Positions 19,515 to 27,891 of a stretch of DNA of 55,685 nt are shown here, piece after piece (the stretch's first letter is position 1; each line of letters starts with the position of its first letter). Location: assembly GCF_900659615.1 (NCBI RefSeq), contig NZ_CAACUY010000045.1, forward strand, positions 1-55,685, read 5' to 3'. Made by a program: the position numbers and the translations under genes. The notes below the pieces were generated by a model. That model was not told the origin of the DNA and did not search any database. It was given only the letters and a program-made list of their open reading frames with translations. This DNA comes from Actinomadura fibrosa. Its GTDB lineage: Bacteria > Actinomycetota > Actinomycetes > Streptosporangiales > Streptosporangiaceae.

Positions 19515-22508
19515 GTGTCGGACCCAGTGATCTCGGCTCGGGAGGCCGAAGTGCTCGCGCTGCTCGGCGAGCACCTCAGCAACGCGGAGATCGCCGCGCG
19601 CCTGTTCATCTCCGTGCGCACCGTCGAGTCGCACGTCTCGTCGCTGCTGCGCAAGCTGGAGGCGCCGGACCGGCGGGCGCTGTCCCGGCGGGCGGCCGAG
19701 CTCGCCGGCGCCGGGCGTCCGCGCTCGGCGCCCGCCCTGCCTGCGCCGCTGACGGCGTTCGTCGGCCGGGTGCGGGAGCGCGCGGAGCTGGCGGAGGCGG
19801 TCCGGGCGCACCGGCAGGTCACCGCGGTCGGGCCGGGCGGGGTGGGCAAGACCCGCCTCGCGCTGGCGGTGGCGGCCGACCTGGCGGGCGACTTCGCCGA
19901 CGGCGTGTGGTTCGCCGACCTGGTCCCGGTCACCGATCCGGGACGGGTGGGCGCGGCCGTCGCGGCGGCCGTGGGCGTCGGCGAGCAGCCGGGGCACGGC
20001 ATCGACGAGGCGGTCCTGGCCGCGCTGGCGGACCGCCGGGCACTGCTCGTCCTGGACAACTGCGAGCAGGTGCGGGACGGGGTCGCGCCCTTCCTGGAAC
20101 GCCTGCTCGCGGCCTGCCCGTCGCTGCGGGTGCTCGTGACGAGCCGGGCCCGGCTGATGGTGCCGTTCGAGCGGGTCTTCCCCGTCCCGCCGCTGTCGCG
20201 GGACGGCGGCGACGCGTCGGAGGCGGTGGCGCTGTTCATGGAGCGCGCCGCCGCGGTCGGCTGGCCGCCGGGCCCGGCGGTGAGCGACGGCGTCGTCGCC
20301 GTCTGCGAGCGGCTCGGCGGCATGGCGCTGGCGATCGAGCTGGCGGCGGCGCGGTGGTCCACGCTCGGGCTGGACGGCCTCGTGACCGGCCTCTCCGACC
20401 AGCTGCGGATCCTCGCCGGCGGGCCCCGCGCCGACGGCAGGCACCGGTCGGTGCGGGCGGTGCTCGACTGGAGCCACGACCTGCTGGAGCCGCCGGACCA
20501 GGCGCTCCTGCGCCGCGTGTCGGTGTTCGTCGCGCCGTTCACCGCCGCGGCCGCCGCCGAGGTCGCCGGATTCGCCCCGCTGGACCCGTCCGCCGTCGCC
20601 GACGGGCTGGGCCGGCTCGCCGAGCAGAGCCTGCTCGCCGTGACGGCGTCCGAGACCGGCACCCGCTACCAGGCGCTGGAGACCATCCGCCAGTACGGGA
20701 CGGAACGGCTCGCGAGCAGCGGCGAGCTGGCCGACGTCCGCGCCCGGCACGCCGGCTGGTGCGCGGCCACCGCGACCGCCCTCACCGGCACCGGCGGCGC
20801 GGACTGGCGCGCCCGGTTCGACGCCGCCGCGGAGGACGTCCGTGCCGCCCTCGCCTGGACCGCCGACCAACCGGACCGGCGCGCGGACGCCCACCGCCTC
20901 GCCCTCTCCCTGGCCGAGCTGGCCTTCACCCGCAACCTGCTGGGCGAGGCCCAGCAACGCTTCGAACAAGCCGCAACCCTCGCCAGAAGCAAGAACGGCG
21001 CCACCGAAGCACCGGCCGCAACCGCCGAAGCACCAGACGCGGCCACTAAAGCATCGCCCGCGACCGCCGAGGCGCCGGACGCCGCCACCGAAACATCGGG
21101 CGGGCCCGCCGGAGCGCCGGACGCCGCCACCAAACCATCGGGCGCGGCCGCCGGAGCGCCGGACGCCACCACGACAGGTCTCGGCGCGGCGGCCGAAGTG
21201 GTGGCGTTGCGGCAGGCGGCCGCGGTGGCCGGGTGCCGGAGCCTCGACGGCGACATGTTCCGCCTGCACCGCGCCGCCGCAGAGGCCGCCCGCCGGGCCG
21301 GGGACACCGCCGCCGCGGGCCGCGACCTGGCGGCCGCCGCCACCGTCGCGTACCGGTTCTCCAGCTCGTTCACGCGGCTCCCGCCCGCGGACGAGGTGGC
21401 CGCCATCCTCGCGGAGGCGCGGAAGCTGTCCGATGACACCCCGGCCGCCCGCGCGGCGGTCGCGCTGGCCGAGACGGCGGTGGACGCGGACGCCTTCGGC
21501 GCCGTCCAGGGAGACCCGGACAACTCCGTCCACGAGACGGTGGACCGTGCCGCGCACGCCGTGGACCTCGCCCGGCGCGCGGGCGACCCGGTGGCCGAGT
21601 CCGCCGCGCTCGACGCGCTGTCGGGCGCGCAGAGCTGGGCCGGCGACCCCTTCGCCGCCGCGTCCGCCGCCCGGCGCCGGACCGGCGTCCTCGCCTCGGC
21701 GCCGAACACCCCGGCCGCCACGCACGAGCGGATGGACGCCTTCGCCATGGCCGCCGCCACCGCCGTCGGCGTGGGCGACCTGCCCGCGGCCCGCCAGTGG
21801 GGCAGGCGGCTCGCCGATCATCCGCTGCTGGCCGAGGCGGGCCACCACGCCATGTCCTGGCTCCTGGTCGCGGACGCGTTCACCGGCGACGCCGCCGAGG
21901 TCATCTCGGGCGGCGTGCGCTTCCTCGACGCGTGGGAGCAGAGCGGCGGGCTCCGGTCGCGCTCGCTCGGCCCCTCCGCCGCCGCGGTCGCGATGATCCA
22001 CGGGCTGCGCGGCGACGACGCGTCCCGGGCCGAGTGGCTGGCGATCGTCGACCAGGCCGGTCCCGAAGCCGACCACCGGCTGGGCTACGGCGCGGTGTTC
22101 GACACCATGGTCCTCCTCCACCACGGCGACGCGGACGCGGCGCTGGACCGCGTCGCACCCGAGCCGGACCAGGTCTGGAAGTGGGTGTGCTGGGTCTGGC
22201 TGCACTGGTACGTGGCGCTCCGAGCCGAGGCGGCGGTCCTCGCCGGTCACCCGGACGCCCGTTCCCGGATCGCCGCGGCCCGCGCCACGGTCACCGGCAA
22301 CCCGGTCGCCTCCGCCCAGGTAGACCGGGCGGAGGCCCTCCTGAACGGCGACAAGGCGCGGCTGCCGGCCATCGCAGCAGCCTTCGACGCAGCCGCCTGC
22401 CCCTACCAGTCGGCCCGCACCCTGCTACTGGCCGGCGGCGACCACACCCTGACCGCCAAAACCGCCCTAACCCACCTAGGCTTAACCCCCACACCCGTCC
22501 GACCTTGA
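19515..22508 (+). CDS. Large ATPase regulator with N-terminal LuxR helix-turn-helix
   Basis: A 997-aa transcription factor. Residues 5-65 form a GerE/LuxR HTH (SAREAEVLALLGEHLSNAEIA, VRTVESHVSSLLRKL). An NB-ARC-type ATPase follows with Walker A VGPGGVGKTRL (Lys112), ALLVLDNCE and GGMALAIELAAARW, then a helical TPR-like C-terminus. The HTH is N-terminal, unlike the usual C-terminal LAL layout. A 14-residue repeat array (see 21021) lies in the linker. I start at GTG 19515, where GATAAT is 6 nt upstream; an upstream in-frame GTG at 19479 would translate the operator repeats. It is divergent from the PPOX gene. Confidence 0.92.
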   Translation: MSDPVISAREAEVLALLGEHLSNAEIAARLFISVRTVESHVSSLLRKLEAPDRRALSRRAAELAGAGRPRSAPALPAPLTAFVGRVRERAELAEAVRAHRQVTAVGPGGVGKTRLALAVAADLAGDFADGVWFADLVPVTDPGRVGAAVAAAVGVGEQPGHGIDEAVLAALADRRALLVLDNCEQVRDGVAPFLERLLAACPSLRVLVTSRARLMVPFERVFPVPPLSRDGGDASEAVALFMERAAAVGWPPGPAVSDGVVAVCERLGGMALAIELAAARWSTLGLDGLVTGLSDQLRILAGGPRADGRHRSVRAVLDWSHDLLEPPDQALLRRVSVFVAPFTAAAAAEVAGFAPLDPSAVADGLGRLAEQSLLAVTASETGTRYQALETIRQYGTERLASSGELADVRARHAGWCAATATALTGTGGADWRARFDAAAEDVRAALAWTADQPDRRADAHRLALSLAELAFTRNLLGEAQQRFEQAATLARSKNGATEAPAATAEAPDAATKASPATAEAPDAATETSGGPAGAPDAATKPSGAAAGAPDATTTGLGAAAEVVALRQAAAVAGCRSLDGDMFRLHRAAAEAARRAGDTAAAGRDLAAAATVAYRFSSSFTRLPPADEVAAILAEARKLSDDTPAARAAVALAETAVDADAFGAVQGDPDNSVHETVDRAAHAVDLARRAGDPVAESAALDALSGAQSWAGDPFAAASAARRRTGVLASAPNTPAATHERMDAFAMAAATAVGVGDLPAARQWGRRLADHPLLAEAGHHAMSWLLVADAFTGDAAEVISGGVRFLDAWEQSGGLRSRSLGPSAAAVAMIHGLRGDDASRAEWLAIVDQAGPEADHRLGYGAVFDTMVLLHHGDADAALDRVAPEPDQVWKWVCWVWLHWYVALRAEAAVLAGHPDARSRIAAARATVTGNPVASAQVDRAEALLNGDKARLPAIAAAFDAAACPYQSARTLLLAGGDHTLTAKTALTHLGLTPTPVRP
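21021..21188 (+). repeat. Intragenic tandem repeat, 42 bp x 4
   Basis: Four in-frame 42-bp units at 21021-21062, 21063-21104, 21105-21146 and 21147-21188 each encode about 14 residues of the pattern TAEAPDAATKxSGxA. The units diverge slightly at DNA level. They form an Ala/Pro/Asp-rich, probably disordered linker in the large regulator. It is a minisatellite in coding sequence and may vary in copy number. Confidence 0.85.
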
Positions 22509-22560
22509 TCCACTCACATCCGACGCGCCCGGCCTCGTTCATGAGGTCGAGCCGGTGCCG

Positions 22561-24549
22561 TCACATGGGCGACTTGGCTTCGGATACCGCCGCTTCGGGC
22601 TTGAGCACTTGCAGGACCTCCTGGTGGAAGCGGTCCATCGCCGTATCGACGCTCCGGACGAACCCGGTCTCCTCGGTGCCCCGCTTGGCGCCCATTCCGG
22701 ACGACAGGGTCAGCCGGAAGGACGCGATCGGCTTGCCGTCCTCGGGGACGAGCAGGCCAGGCTCGGCGAGGAGGTTCTTGAGCAGGTCGCAGGGGCCGGT
22801 CGGACGTCCTGGGCTGAGCGCTTCGATGCGCAGTTCGGGCGGGGCGTCGCCCAGCTGCCGCAGCAGCCACTGAACGCGGGTGAGCGAGCGTGCGCGCTCC
22901 GCGGCGGGAATCTCGACCGTGGTCTCGATCTGGCCGGTGCGCAGGTCGGCTTCGAGCATGACCGGGCCCCCGCCGGGGATGCGGACCTCAGCGCTCATGC
23001 GCCCGGTCTCCACCAGGGACGTGACGGTCTGCAGACGGCGCACCGAGGCGTCCCCGTCCCGCCGCCTGCGGAGCACCGGGGCGATGGCGAGGCCGGTCTG
23101 GCCGCTGAGGCGCAGGCACAGCTGCCGGACCAGCTTCTCCCAGCTCTCGGCGACCTGCATGGCCCGGCGGTCGCCCAGCCGCAGCGTGCCGGACGTGACG
23201 GCGTTGCGGACCGGGACCCAGGCGGAGCCCATGTCACGGAAGCCCTGGCACCCGGCGCTGTCCTGGCGCAGGTAGTGCAGGAGCTCGCTCAGCAGCCAGG
23301 CGTGCACGGGATTGGCGACGCCGTCATGGTGGCAGAGCATGTCGGCCTCGTGCGCGACCTCGGCCCACGACAGGTGGCGCAGGGCGACCTTGCGCAGCAG
23401 CCGCTTGTCGACCTTCAGCGGGTGCTCGCCGTCCAGGGCCAGATCGTTGGAGAGGGTGATCACGGTCTCGTAGCCGTGCCGGGCCGCGACCTCCAGGTAG
23501 GCCTCGACCTGCTCGGCCTTGAGCGGGTTGCCGCCCGTCTTGGTCTCGATGAGGGCCGTCCAGATCCTGCCCGCCCTGGCCACCCGCAGCACGCCGTCGG
23601 GCCGCACCTTGCCGTCACCGTGCTTGAACGACGCTTCGGCGAAGGTCTGGACGGTCCCGGCCGGAGCGCTGAAACGGGCCGTCAGCCGGCGTCCGAACTC
23701 GGGCACCTGGGCCATGACCGCCAGCAGGGTGGCGGTCGCCCGCGTCTCACGCTCCTGGTCGTTGCGCAGGCCGGTGACCGGAAAGAGGCGCGCGTGCTGC
23801 CAGGAGGCGTGCTCGGCCAGACTGACCTTGGCCGCCTTGGGGACCGTGGTCTTCTTCTTGGCCGTCCGCACCCGCTTGGGGCCCTGCCCGTTCCCGGACG
23901 GGGCCGCCTCCCCGGGGGCCGCGGCCGCGTCCGGGACGGGAGCGGGGACCTCCGGCTGAGCGGTGCCCGGCGCGTCGGCCGGCGGGGACGCCTCCTCCTC
24001 GCCGCTGTCGTCCGCGTTGATCCCGAAGTCGGCGGCGAGACCCGCCAGACCCGACTCGTAGCCCTGCCCGACCGCCCGGAACTTCCAGCCGTCGCCCCTG
24101 CGGTACAGCTCTCCGAAGATGAACGCGGTCTCGGTGTCCGCGTCCTTGATGTCGAAGGCCAGCAGCGGCTCCCCGCCGCCGTCGAAGACGGCCAGGCGCA
24201 GGTCGTCCAGCGCCCCGAACGTCGCGCCCGCGTAACGGCTGGCGGCGACGACCACCCGCTGGACGTCGGACCGGAGCGTGCTCAGGTCGACCAGGATTTG
24301 GTCCTCGCTGCCGGTGGCCGTGGGCGTCTTGCCCAGCAGGCGGACCGACTCGTCGGCCGTCACCGGCTGGTTGTAGAAGACGAAATCGGCGTCACCGCCC
24401 ACCATGCCGTCCGCGCCGACCAGGAGCACCGACACGTCGGCTTCCCCCGCACCGGACGGATCGGTCCAGCTCAGCGCCACGGTCAGCGGCCCGCTCATCG
24501 CACCGGTGCCGGAAAGGTCGATGTTGGCGCCCTTGGACATCTGCTGCAC
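22561..24549 (-). CDS. TerD-domain protein fused to a PD-(D/E)XK nuclease-like domain
   Basis: A 662-aa protein. The first ~190 residues are a TerD domain: SKGANIDLSG, VALSWTDPSG, DADFVFYNQP, DIKDADTETAFIFGELYRR. A disordered Pro/Ala/Lys linker follows. The central part reads VRPDGVLRV (Asp318), LIETKTGGN (Glu335, Lys337), then AEQVEAYLEVA, which fits the D-x(n)-E-x-K-x(n)-Q pattern of PD-(D/E)XK nucleases. The rest is a helical domain unlike anything I recognise. TerD domains bind calcium in Ter stress systems, where nuclease fusions have been described, so a calcium-linked stress or anti-phage nuclease role is plausible. GTG at 24549 has GGGAG 8 nt upstream; ATG at 24540 is the alternative. 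Confidence 0.85.
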   Translation of the reverse strand: MQQMSKGANIDLSGTGAMSGPLTVALSWTDPSGAGEADVSVLLVGADGMVGGDADFVFYNQPVTADESVRLLGKTPTATGSEDQILVDLSTLRSDVQRVVVAASRYAGATFGALDDLRLAVFDGGGEPLLAFDIKDADTETAFIFGELYRRGDGWKFRAVGQGYESGLAGLAADFGINADDSGEEEASPPADAPGTAQPEVPAPVPDAAAAPGEAAPSGNGQGPKRVRTAKKKTTVPKAAKVSLAEHASWQHARLFPVTGLRNDQERETRATATLLAVMAQVPEFGRRLTARFSAPAGTVQTFAEASFKHGDGKVRPDGVLRVARAGRIWTALIETKTGGNPLKAEQVEAYLEVAARHGYETVITLSNDLALDGEHPLKVDKRLLRKVALRHLSWAEVAHEADMLCHHDGVANPVHAWLLSELLHYLRQDSAGCQGFRDMGSAWVPVRNAVTSGTLRLGDRRAMQVAESWEKLVRQLCLRLSGQTGLAIAPVLRRRRDGDASVRRLQTVTSLVETGRMSAEVRIPGGGPVMLEADLRTGQIETTVEIPAAERARSLTRVQWLLRQLGDAPPELRIEALSPGRPTGPCDLLKNLLAEPGLLVPEDGKPIASFRLTLSSGMGAKRGTEETGFVRSVDTAMDRFHQEVLQVLKPEAAVSEAKSPM

Positions 24550-24709
24550 TGTGCCCGCTCCCTCGCTCGTACCGGACCTCACGCGCAGTGGGAGCCGTGA
24601 GCGCCGCGGTTGACGGAAGCGATCACCTGACGCGCGACGCCAGCGTACGCGGATCACCGCACCGCTGAGACGCTACGTGCTCGGACGGCCACACCCGGCC
24701 ATAGGAATC

Positions 24710-24730
24710 CGTTATCACGGTGCACTAACG
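24710..24730. promoter_or_regulatory. Short dyad in the divergent TerD-methyltransferase spacer
   Basis: CGTTA (24710-24714) and TAACG (24726-24730) are an inverted pair around 11 bp. It lies in the 256-bp spacer that must hold both divergent promoters. No clear -35/-10 set was found, so the assignment as operator is weak. Confidence 0.3.
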
Positions 24731-24805
24731 CGGTCGCCATCCGCAGGCCGCCTGGAAAGTGGTATCGGCGGTAGGGGTGGTGTTGGGTGTGCGAGCATTT
24801 GGGGT

Positions 24806-25408
24806 GTGTCTGGAGGGGTTTGGGGGCGTTGGAATCACAATACGCATTACCATCGCCTGGTTCTGGAGGCCGTCGCGCCTGGTGCTGGGACTGCTCTGGA
24901 CGTCGGGGCCGGGGATGGGTTGCTGGCGGCCGAGCTGCGTGAGGTCGTGCCGCGGGTGACCGCCATCGATGTGGATTCCGCTGTCCTTGAGAGGGCTCGC
25001 GCGACGGGTGCGGACGTGGAGTGGGTGGTGGGCGACGTGATGAGCAGCCCGCTACCCGAGGCTCACTTCGATGTCGTCGCGTCCATCGCGGCTGTGCATC
25101 ATCTGCCTGATCTGGGGGCGGCGCTCGCGAGGCTGGCCTCGCTCACGGCGCCGGGTGGGGCGCTCGTCGTGATCGGTTGTGCGAAGAGCGGGGGGCCGCG
25201 CGATTATTTGATGGACGCCGTCGGTGTCGTCCAGCATCAGGTGCTCTCGCGCACCCGTGGTCACTGGCATCACACGGCGCCCATCAAGATGACCTTTCCC
25301 CATACGTACGCGCAGGTGAAGCGGATCGCCTCGGCGGTTCTGCCGGGGATGCGCTGGCGTCGGCTCCCGCTTTTCCGCTACGCCATCGTCTGGCATAAGC
25401 CTGTCTGA
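24806..25408 (+). CDS. Class I SAM-dependent methyltransferase
   Basis: A 200-aa cytosolic methyltransferase. The SAM site is ALDVGAGDGLLAAEL near residue 30; the acid after strand 2 is in AIDVDSAVLERA; the fourth-strand motif is FDVVASIAAVHHLPDL. The N-terminus WGRWNHNTHYHRLVLEA matches the start of this family, which supports the GTG at 24806, although the ribosome site there is weak; the frame stays open to an ATG at 24677. The methyl acceptor is unknown. It converges, 3 bp apart, with the serine hydrolase. Confidence 0.82.
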   Translation: MSGGVWGRWNHNTHYHRLVLEAVAPGAGTALDVGAGDGLLAAELREVVPRVTAIDVDSAVLERARATGADVEWVVGDVMSSPLPEAHFDVVASIAAVHHLPDLGAALARLASLTAPGGALVVIGCAKSGGPRDYLMDAVGVVQHQVLSRTRGHWHHTAPIKMTFPHTYAQVKRIASAVLPGMRWRRLPLFRYAIVWHKPV

Positions 25409-25411
25409 CGT

Positions 25412-26533
25412 TCAGGTGCAGAGGGCGGTCTGGACGGCTTTTCTTAGGGCGGTCGTCTGGGTGTCGGGGCCGCCGGGGCCGAGGTTCGCCATGGCCGTCG
25501 CCTGGCGGCCGGTGGTGGTGGCGCTGGCCGCGGTCTCGAAGCCGAGGAAGTCGCCGTCGTGGCCCCAGGAGAGGCCGCCGCAGGGGAGTGGCCTGCTCTC
25601 CAGGCCGAGGCCGTACGCACGGCCGTCGGAGCCGCCGGTCGGACGGGTCCGCATCATCTCCCGCCGCTGCGCCGGACGCAGGAGGTCGCCGCGCACGAGC
25701 GCGTCCAGGAAGCGGTCGACGTCGGTGGCGCTGGAGATCATGCCTCCGGCGGCACCGCCGGCCGAGGGGTTGACCTCGGTGACGTCCAGGAGGGGTGCGC
25801 CCTCGGACGGCCGCGCGTAGCCGTGGGGGTGCGGGCCGGGGATCGTCGGGTCGTCGCCCGGGACGGACGTCGCGTGCAGGCCGAGCGGCGTGATGACGCG
25901 CCGGCGGATCTCCTCGCCGTAGGGGCGGCCGGTCACCCTCTCGATGAGCATGCCCGCCAGCAGGTAGCCGGTGTTGGAGTAGTGCCAGCGCTCGCCGGGC
26001 TTGGAGGTCGGCGGGTGGGCGAGCGCGAGGTTCACGAGGTCGCGGGCGTCGTGGTGGGCGAGCGGGTCCTTGAGGACGTCCCGCGGGTCGAGGTAGGCGA
26101 GGACGTCGGGGAGGCCGCTGGTGTGCTGGAGCAGATGGCGGACGGTGATCCTCCGTCCGTCGTTGCCGTGGCCGCGGACGACGCCGGGCAGGTAGCGCTC
26201 GACCGGTGCGTCCAGGGCGACGCGGTGCTCGCCGACGAGCTGGAGGACGACCGCCGCGACGAACGGCTTGGTCGCGCTGCCGATGCGGAACCTGCTGTCG
26301 CGCGGCACCGGCGCGCGGCTTTCCACGTCCGCGACGCCGCTAGTCAGGACGGTGGTGCCGTGCCGGTCCCGGATCGCGATCAGTGCTCCGGGCGCGCCGC
26401 CCGCCGCGGTCACCTGGCGGAGGAGGCCGGGCAGAGGGCCGGTGCGGGCCTCCGCGGCAGGGGCGTTCGCCGTGATGCCGAGCGCCGTCGTCAGGGTGAG
26501 TGCGGCGCCCAGGGTGCGGAGGTGGTCTATCAC
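25412..26533 (-). CDS. Secreted serine hydrolase of the beta-lactamase/penicillin-binding-protein-like fold
   Basis: A 373-aa enzyme with an N-terminal signal peptide (hydrophobic TLGAALTLTTALGITANAP, then AAEA cleavage region). Catalytic motifs: SATK (S-x-x-K) after RFRIG, YSN in WHYSNTGYL, and HDG in SWGHDGDF in place of KTG. This fits DD-carboxypeptidase, esterase or D-aminopeptidase class C relatives; the substrate is not identifiable. It would act outside the membrane. GTG at 26533 has GGGAGG 6 nt upstream. Confidence 0.9.
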   Translation of the reverse strand: MIDHLRTLGAALTLTTALGITANAPAAEARTGPLPGLLRQVTAAGGAPGALIAIRDRHGTTVLTSGVADVESRAPVPRDSRFRIGSATKPFVAAVVLQLVGEHRVALDAPVERYLPGVVRGHGNDGRRITVRHLLQHTSGLPDVLAYLDPRDVLKDPLAHHDARDLVNLALAHPPTSKPGERWHYSNTGYLLAGMLIERVTGRPYGEEIRRRVITPLGLHATSVPGDDPTIPGPHPHGYARPSEGAPLLDVTEVNPSAGGAAGGMISSATDVDRFLDALVRGDLLRPAQRREMMRTRPTGGSDGRAYGLGLESRPLPCGGLSWGHDGDFLGFETAASATTTGRQATAMANLGPGGPDTQTTALRKAVQTALCT

Positions 26534-26703
26534 GTGGCCTCCCTTGGACGTGGGGTGATCAGGTTAGGGAGATGGGATTCGGGTGGGCCTCGCTCTTGGT
26601 AGCCATTTTCGGTCTCGTACCCGCGGTGGACGCGAAGGGGGAATCGGCGCCGTTTCAATGTGGATATCCCTGAGGGTGGGGAAGGAGAGGCCTATTCGTC
26701 GCG

Positions 26704-26722
26704 CCCGGGTCAATTCCCGGGT
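26704..26722. repeat. Direct repeat CCCGGGT beside a ribosome site
   Basis: CCCGGGT occurs at 26704-26710 and 26716-26722, 12 bp apart, immediately before the GGAGGAGGTGA of the small membrane protein. The second half of each copy is palindromic. It may be an operator or an RNA element. Confidence 0.35.
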
Positions 26723-26739
26723 GGAGGAGGTGAAAGGCG

Positions 26740-26955
26740 ATGAGGTTGCTGAATGGGCTCCTGTCGCCGGTCGTGGGGCTGGTGGCGGTGCTCGTGCGGG
26801 GCCTGCTCGCGCTGGTCGTGTGGCTGGTCGCGACGGTGCTGATGGCCGTGTCGATCGTGCTGTGCGTGACGGTGCTGCTGCTGCCGCTGGGCATTCCGCT
26901 GCTGATGCTGTCCAGGCGGCTGTTCGGGCTGGGGACGCGGCTCGTCGCCGGGTAG
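26740..26955 (+). CDS. Small hydrophobic membrane protein, unknown function
   Basis: A 71-aa protein that is almost entirely hydrophobic: two membrane spans, roughly residues 10-32 (VVGLVAVLVRGLLALVVWLVA) and 36-58 (MAVSIVLCVTVLLLPLGIP), then a basic SRRLFGLGTRL tail. ATG has GGAGGTGA about 7 nt upstream, one of the best ribosome sites in the window, which is the main evidence it is real. It precedes the GntR gene by 27 bp on the same strand. I cannot assign a family. Confidence 0.75.
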   Translation: MRLLNGLLSPVVGLVAVLVRGLLALVVWLVATVLMAVSIVLCVTVLLLPLGIPLLMLSRRLFGLGTRLVAG

Positions 26956-26982
26956 GCGCTTTCCGGCCGTACGCTGTCCCGC

Positions 26983-27768
26983 GTGCAGGGGCCCGCAGGG
27001 GCGCCGACGGTTCGGGAACGGGGTGGGCGCGCCATGACCCGCGGGACGGTGGTCGAGGAGGTCGCCGAGCGGATCGCGTTCGCGATCGCGTCGGGACGGC
27101 TGCGGCCCGGGGAGCGGCTGCCGTCGATCCGGCGGCTCGCCGAGGAGTACGGGATCAACCCGTCCACGGTGCAGCTCGTCCTGGGGCAGTTGCGCGCGGT
27201 GGGGTTCGTGGAGATCCATCACGGGGTCGGTGCCGTGGTCCGCGATGTCGAGGCGTACGGCGGGGTGGAGACGTGGCGGTATCTGTTCCGGTTCTCGCGG
27301 AGGCTGCCGGATCTCGCGGTGCGGATCCTCCGGGACATCCTTGAGACGCTGCGGATGTTCTACGAGTCGGTCGCCGACAAGGTGGAGGCGGACCCGGGCG
27401 CCTACGATCCGGCGCCGGCGCGGCGGGCGTGGCGGCGGCTCGACCTGCTGGCGCGGGACGAGGACGCGAGCCCGGCGGACGTCCACCAGGGCGTGCTGGA
27501 CGTCCTGCGCGCGGGGTCGATGGCGGTCGGCGGGGGCGTGTTCCTGGGGGTGGTGAACTCGCTCGGGCCGATGCTGGGCGAGGTGCCCGAGGTGCTGGCG
27601 GTCGTGTTCGAGTCCCCGAGCCTGCACGTGTGGTGGTGGGACCAGGTCATCGGCGCGTGGGAGGCGGGCGACATGCGGTCCGCCCGGGAGGCGATCGGGG
27701 TCCTGGACGACTGGCACGTCGAGGTGCTGGAGCGGCTCCGCGCGGCGCTGGAGGTGCGGAGCGACTGA
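26983..27768 (+). CDS. GntR-family transcriptional regulator
   Basis: A 261-aa regulator. The winged HTH is at about residues 22-85: VVEEVAERIAFAIASGRLRPGERLPSIRRLAEEYGINPSTVQ and FVEIHHGVGAVV. The remaining helical domain (RLPDLAVRILRDILETLR ... PARRAWRRLDLL) is the effector-binding part and resembles the FadR-like all-helical class. Start: GTG at 26983 with TACGCT 7 nt upstream (26970-26975), leaderless; an ATG at 27034 would give a shorter form starting nearer the HTH. Regulon unknown. Confidence 0.88.
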   Translation: MQGPAGAPTVRERGGRAMTRGTVVEEVAERIAFAIASGRLRPGERLPSIRRLAEEYGINPSTVQLVLGQLRAVGFVEIHHGVGAVVRDVEAYGGVETWRYLFRFSRRLPDLAVRILRDILETLRMFYESVADKVEADPGAYDPAPARRAWRRLDLLARDEDASPADVHQGVLDVLRAGSMAVGGGVFLGVVNSLGPMLGEVPEVLAVVFESPSLHVWWWDQVIGAWEAGDMRSAREAIGVLDDWHVEVLERLRAALEVRSD

Positions 27769-27835
27769 GCGTTCTTGTGAACGCGCGCAGGATTCCCCGC
27801 CCGGAAAACCGCACCGCGCTCGCTACTCGGCCGCG

Positions 27836-27856
27836 CACTGTGTGACACACACTGTG
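27836..27856. promoter_or_regulatory. Dyad and direct repeat upstream of secreted protein
   Basis: CACTGTG occurs at 27836-27842 and 27850-27856, and the bases between form a perfect palindrome TGTGT-GAC-ACACA (27839-27851). It lies about 36-56 bp before the start of the exported protein at 27892. A regulator site is likely, but no owner can be named. Confidence 0.4.
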
Positions 27857-27891
27857 GGACGCATTCGGCTTCCGACGGAATGAGGAACTCC

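Noticed and set aside
21021..21188. Tandem 42-bp repeats as a possible CRISPR array
   Set aside because: The units are contiguous, in-frame and without spacers; they encode a protein linker.
22529..22556. Possible terminator between the 22508 and 22561 stops
   Set aside because: Only CCTC/GAGG pair with loose flanks; too weak to call as a feature.
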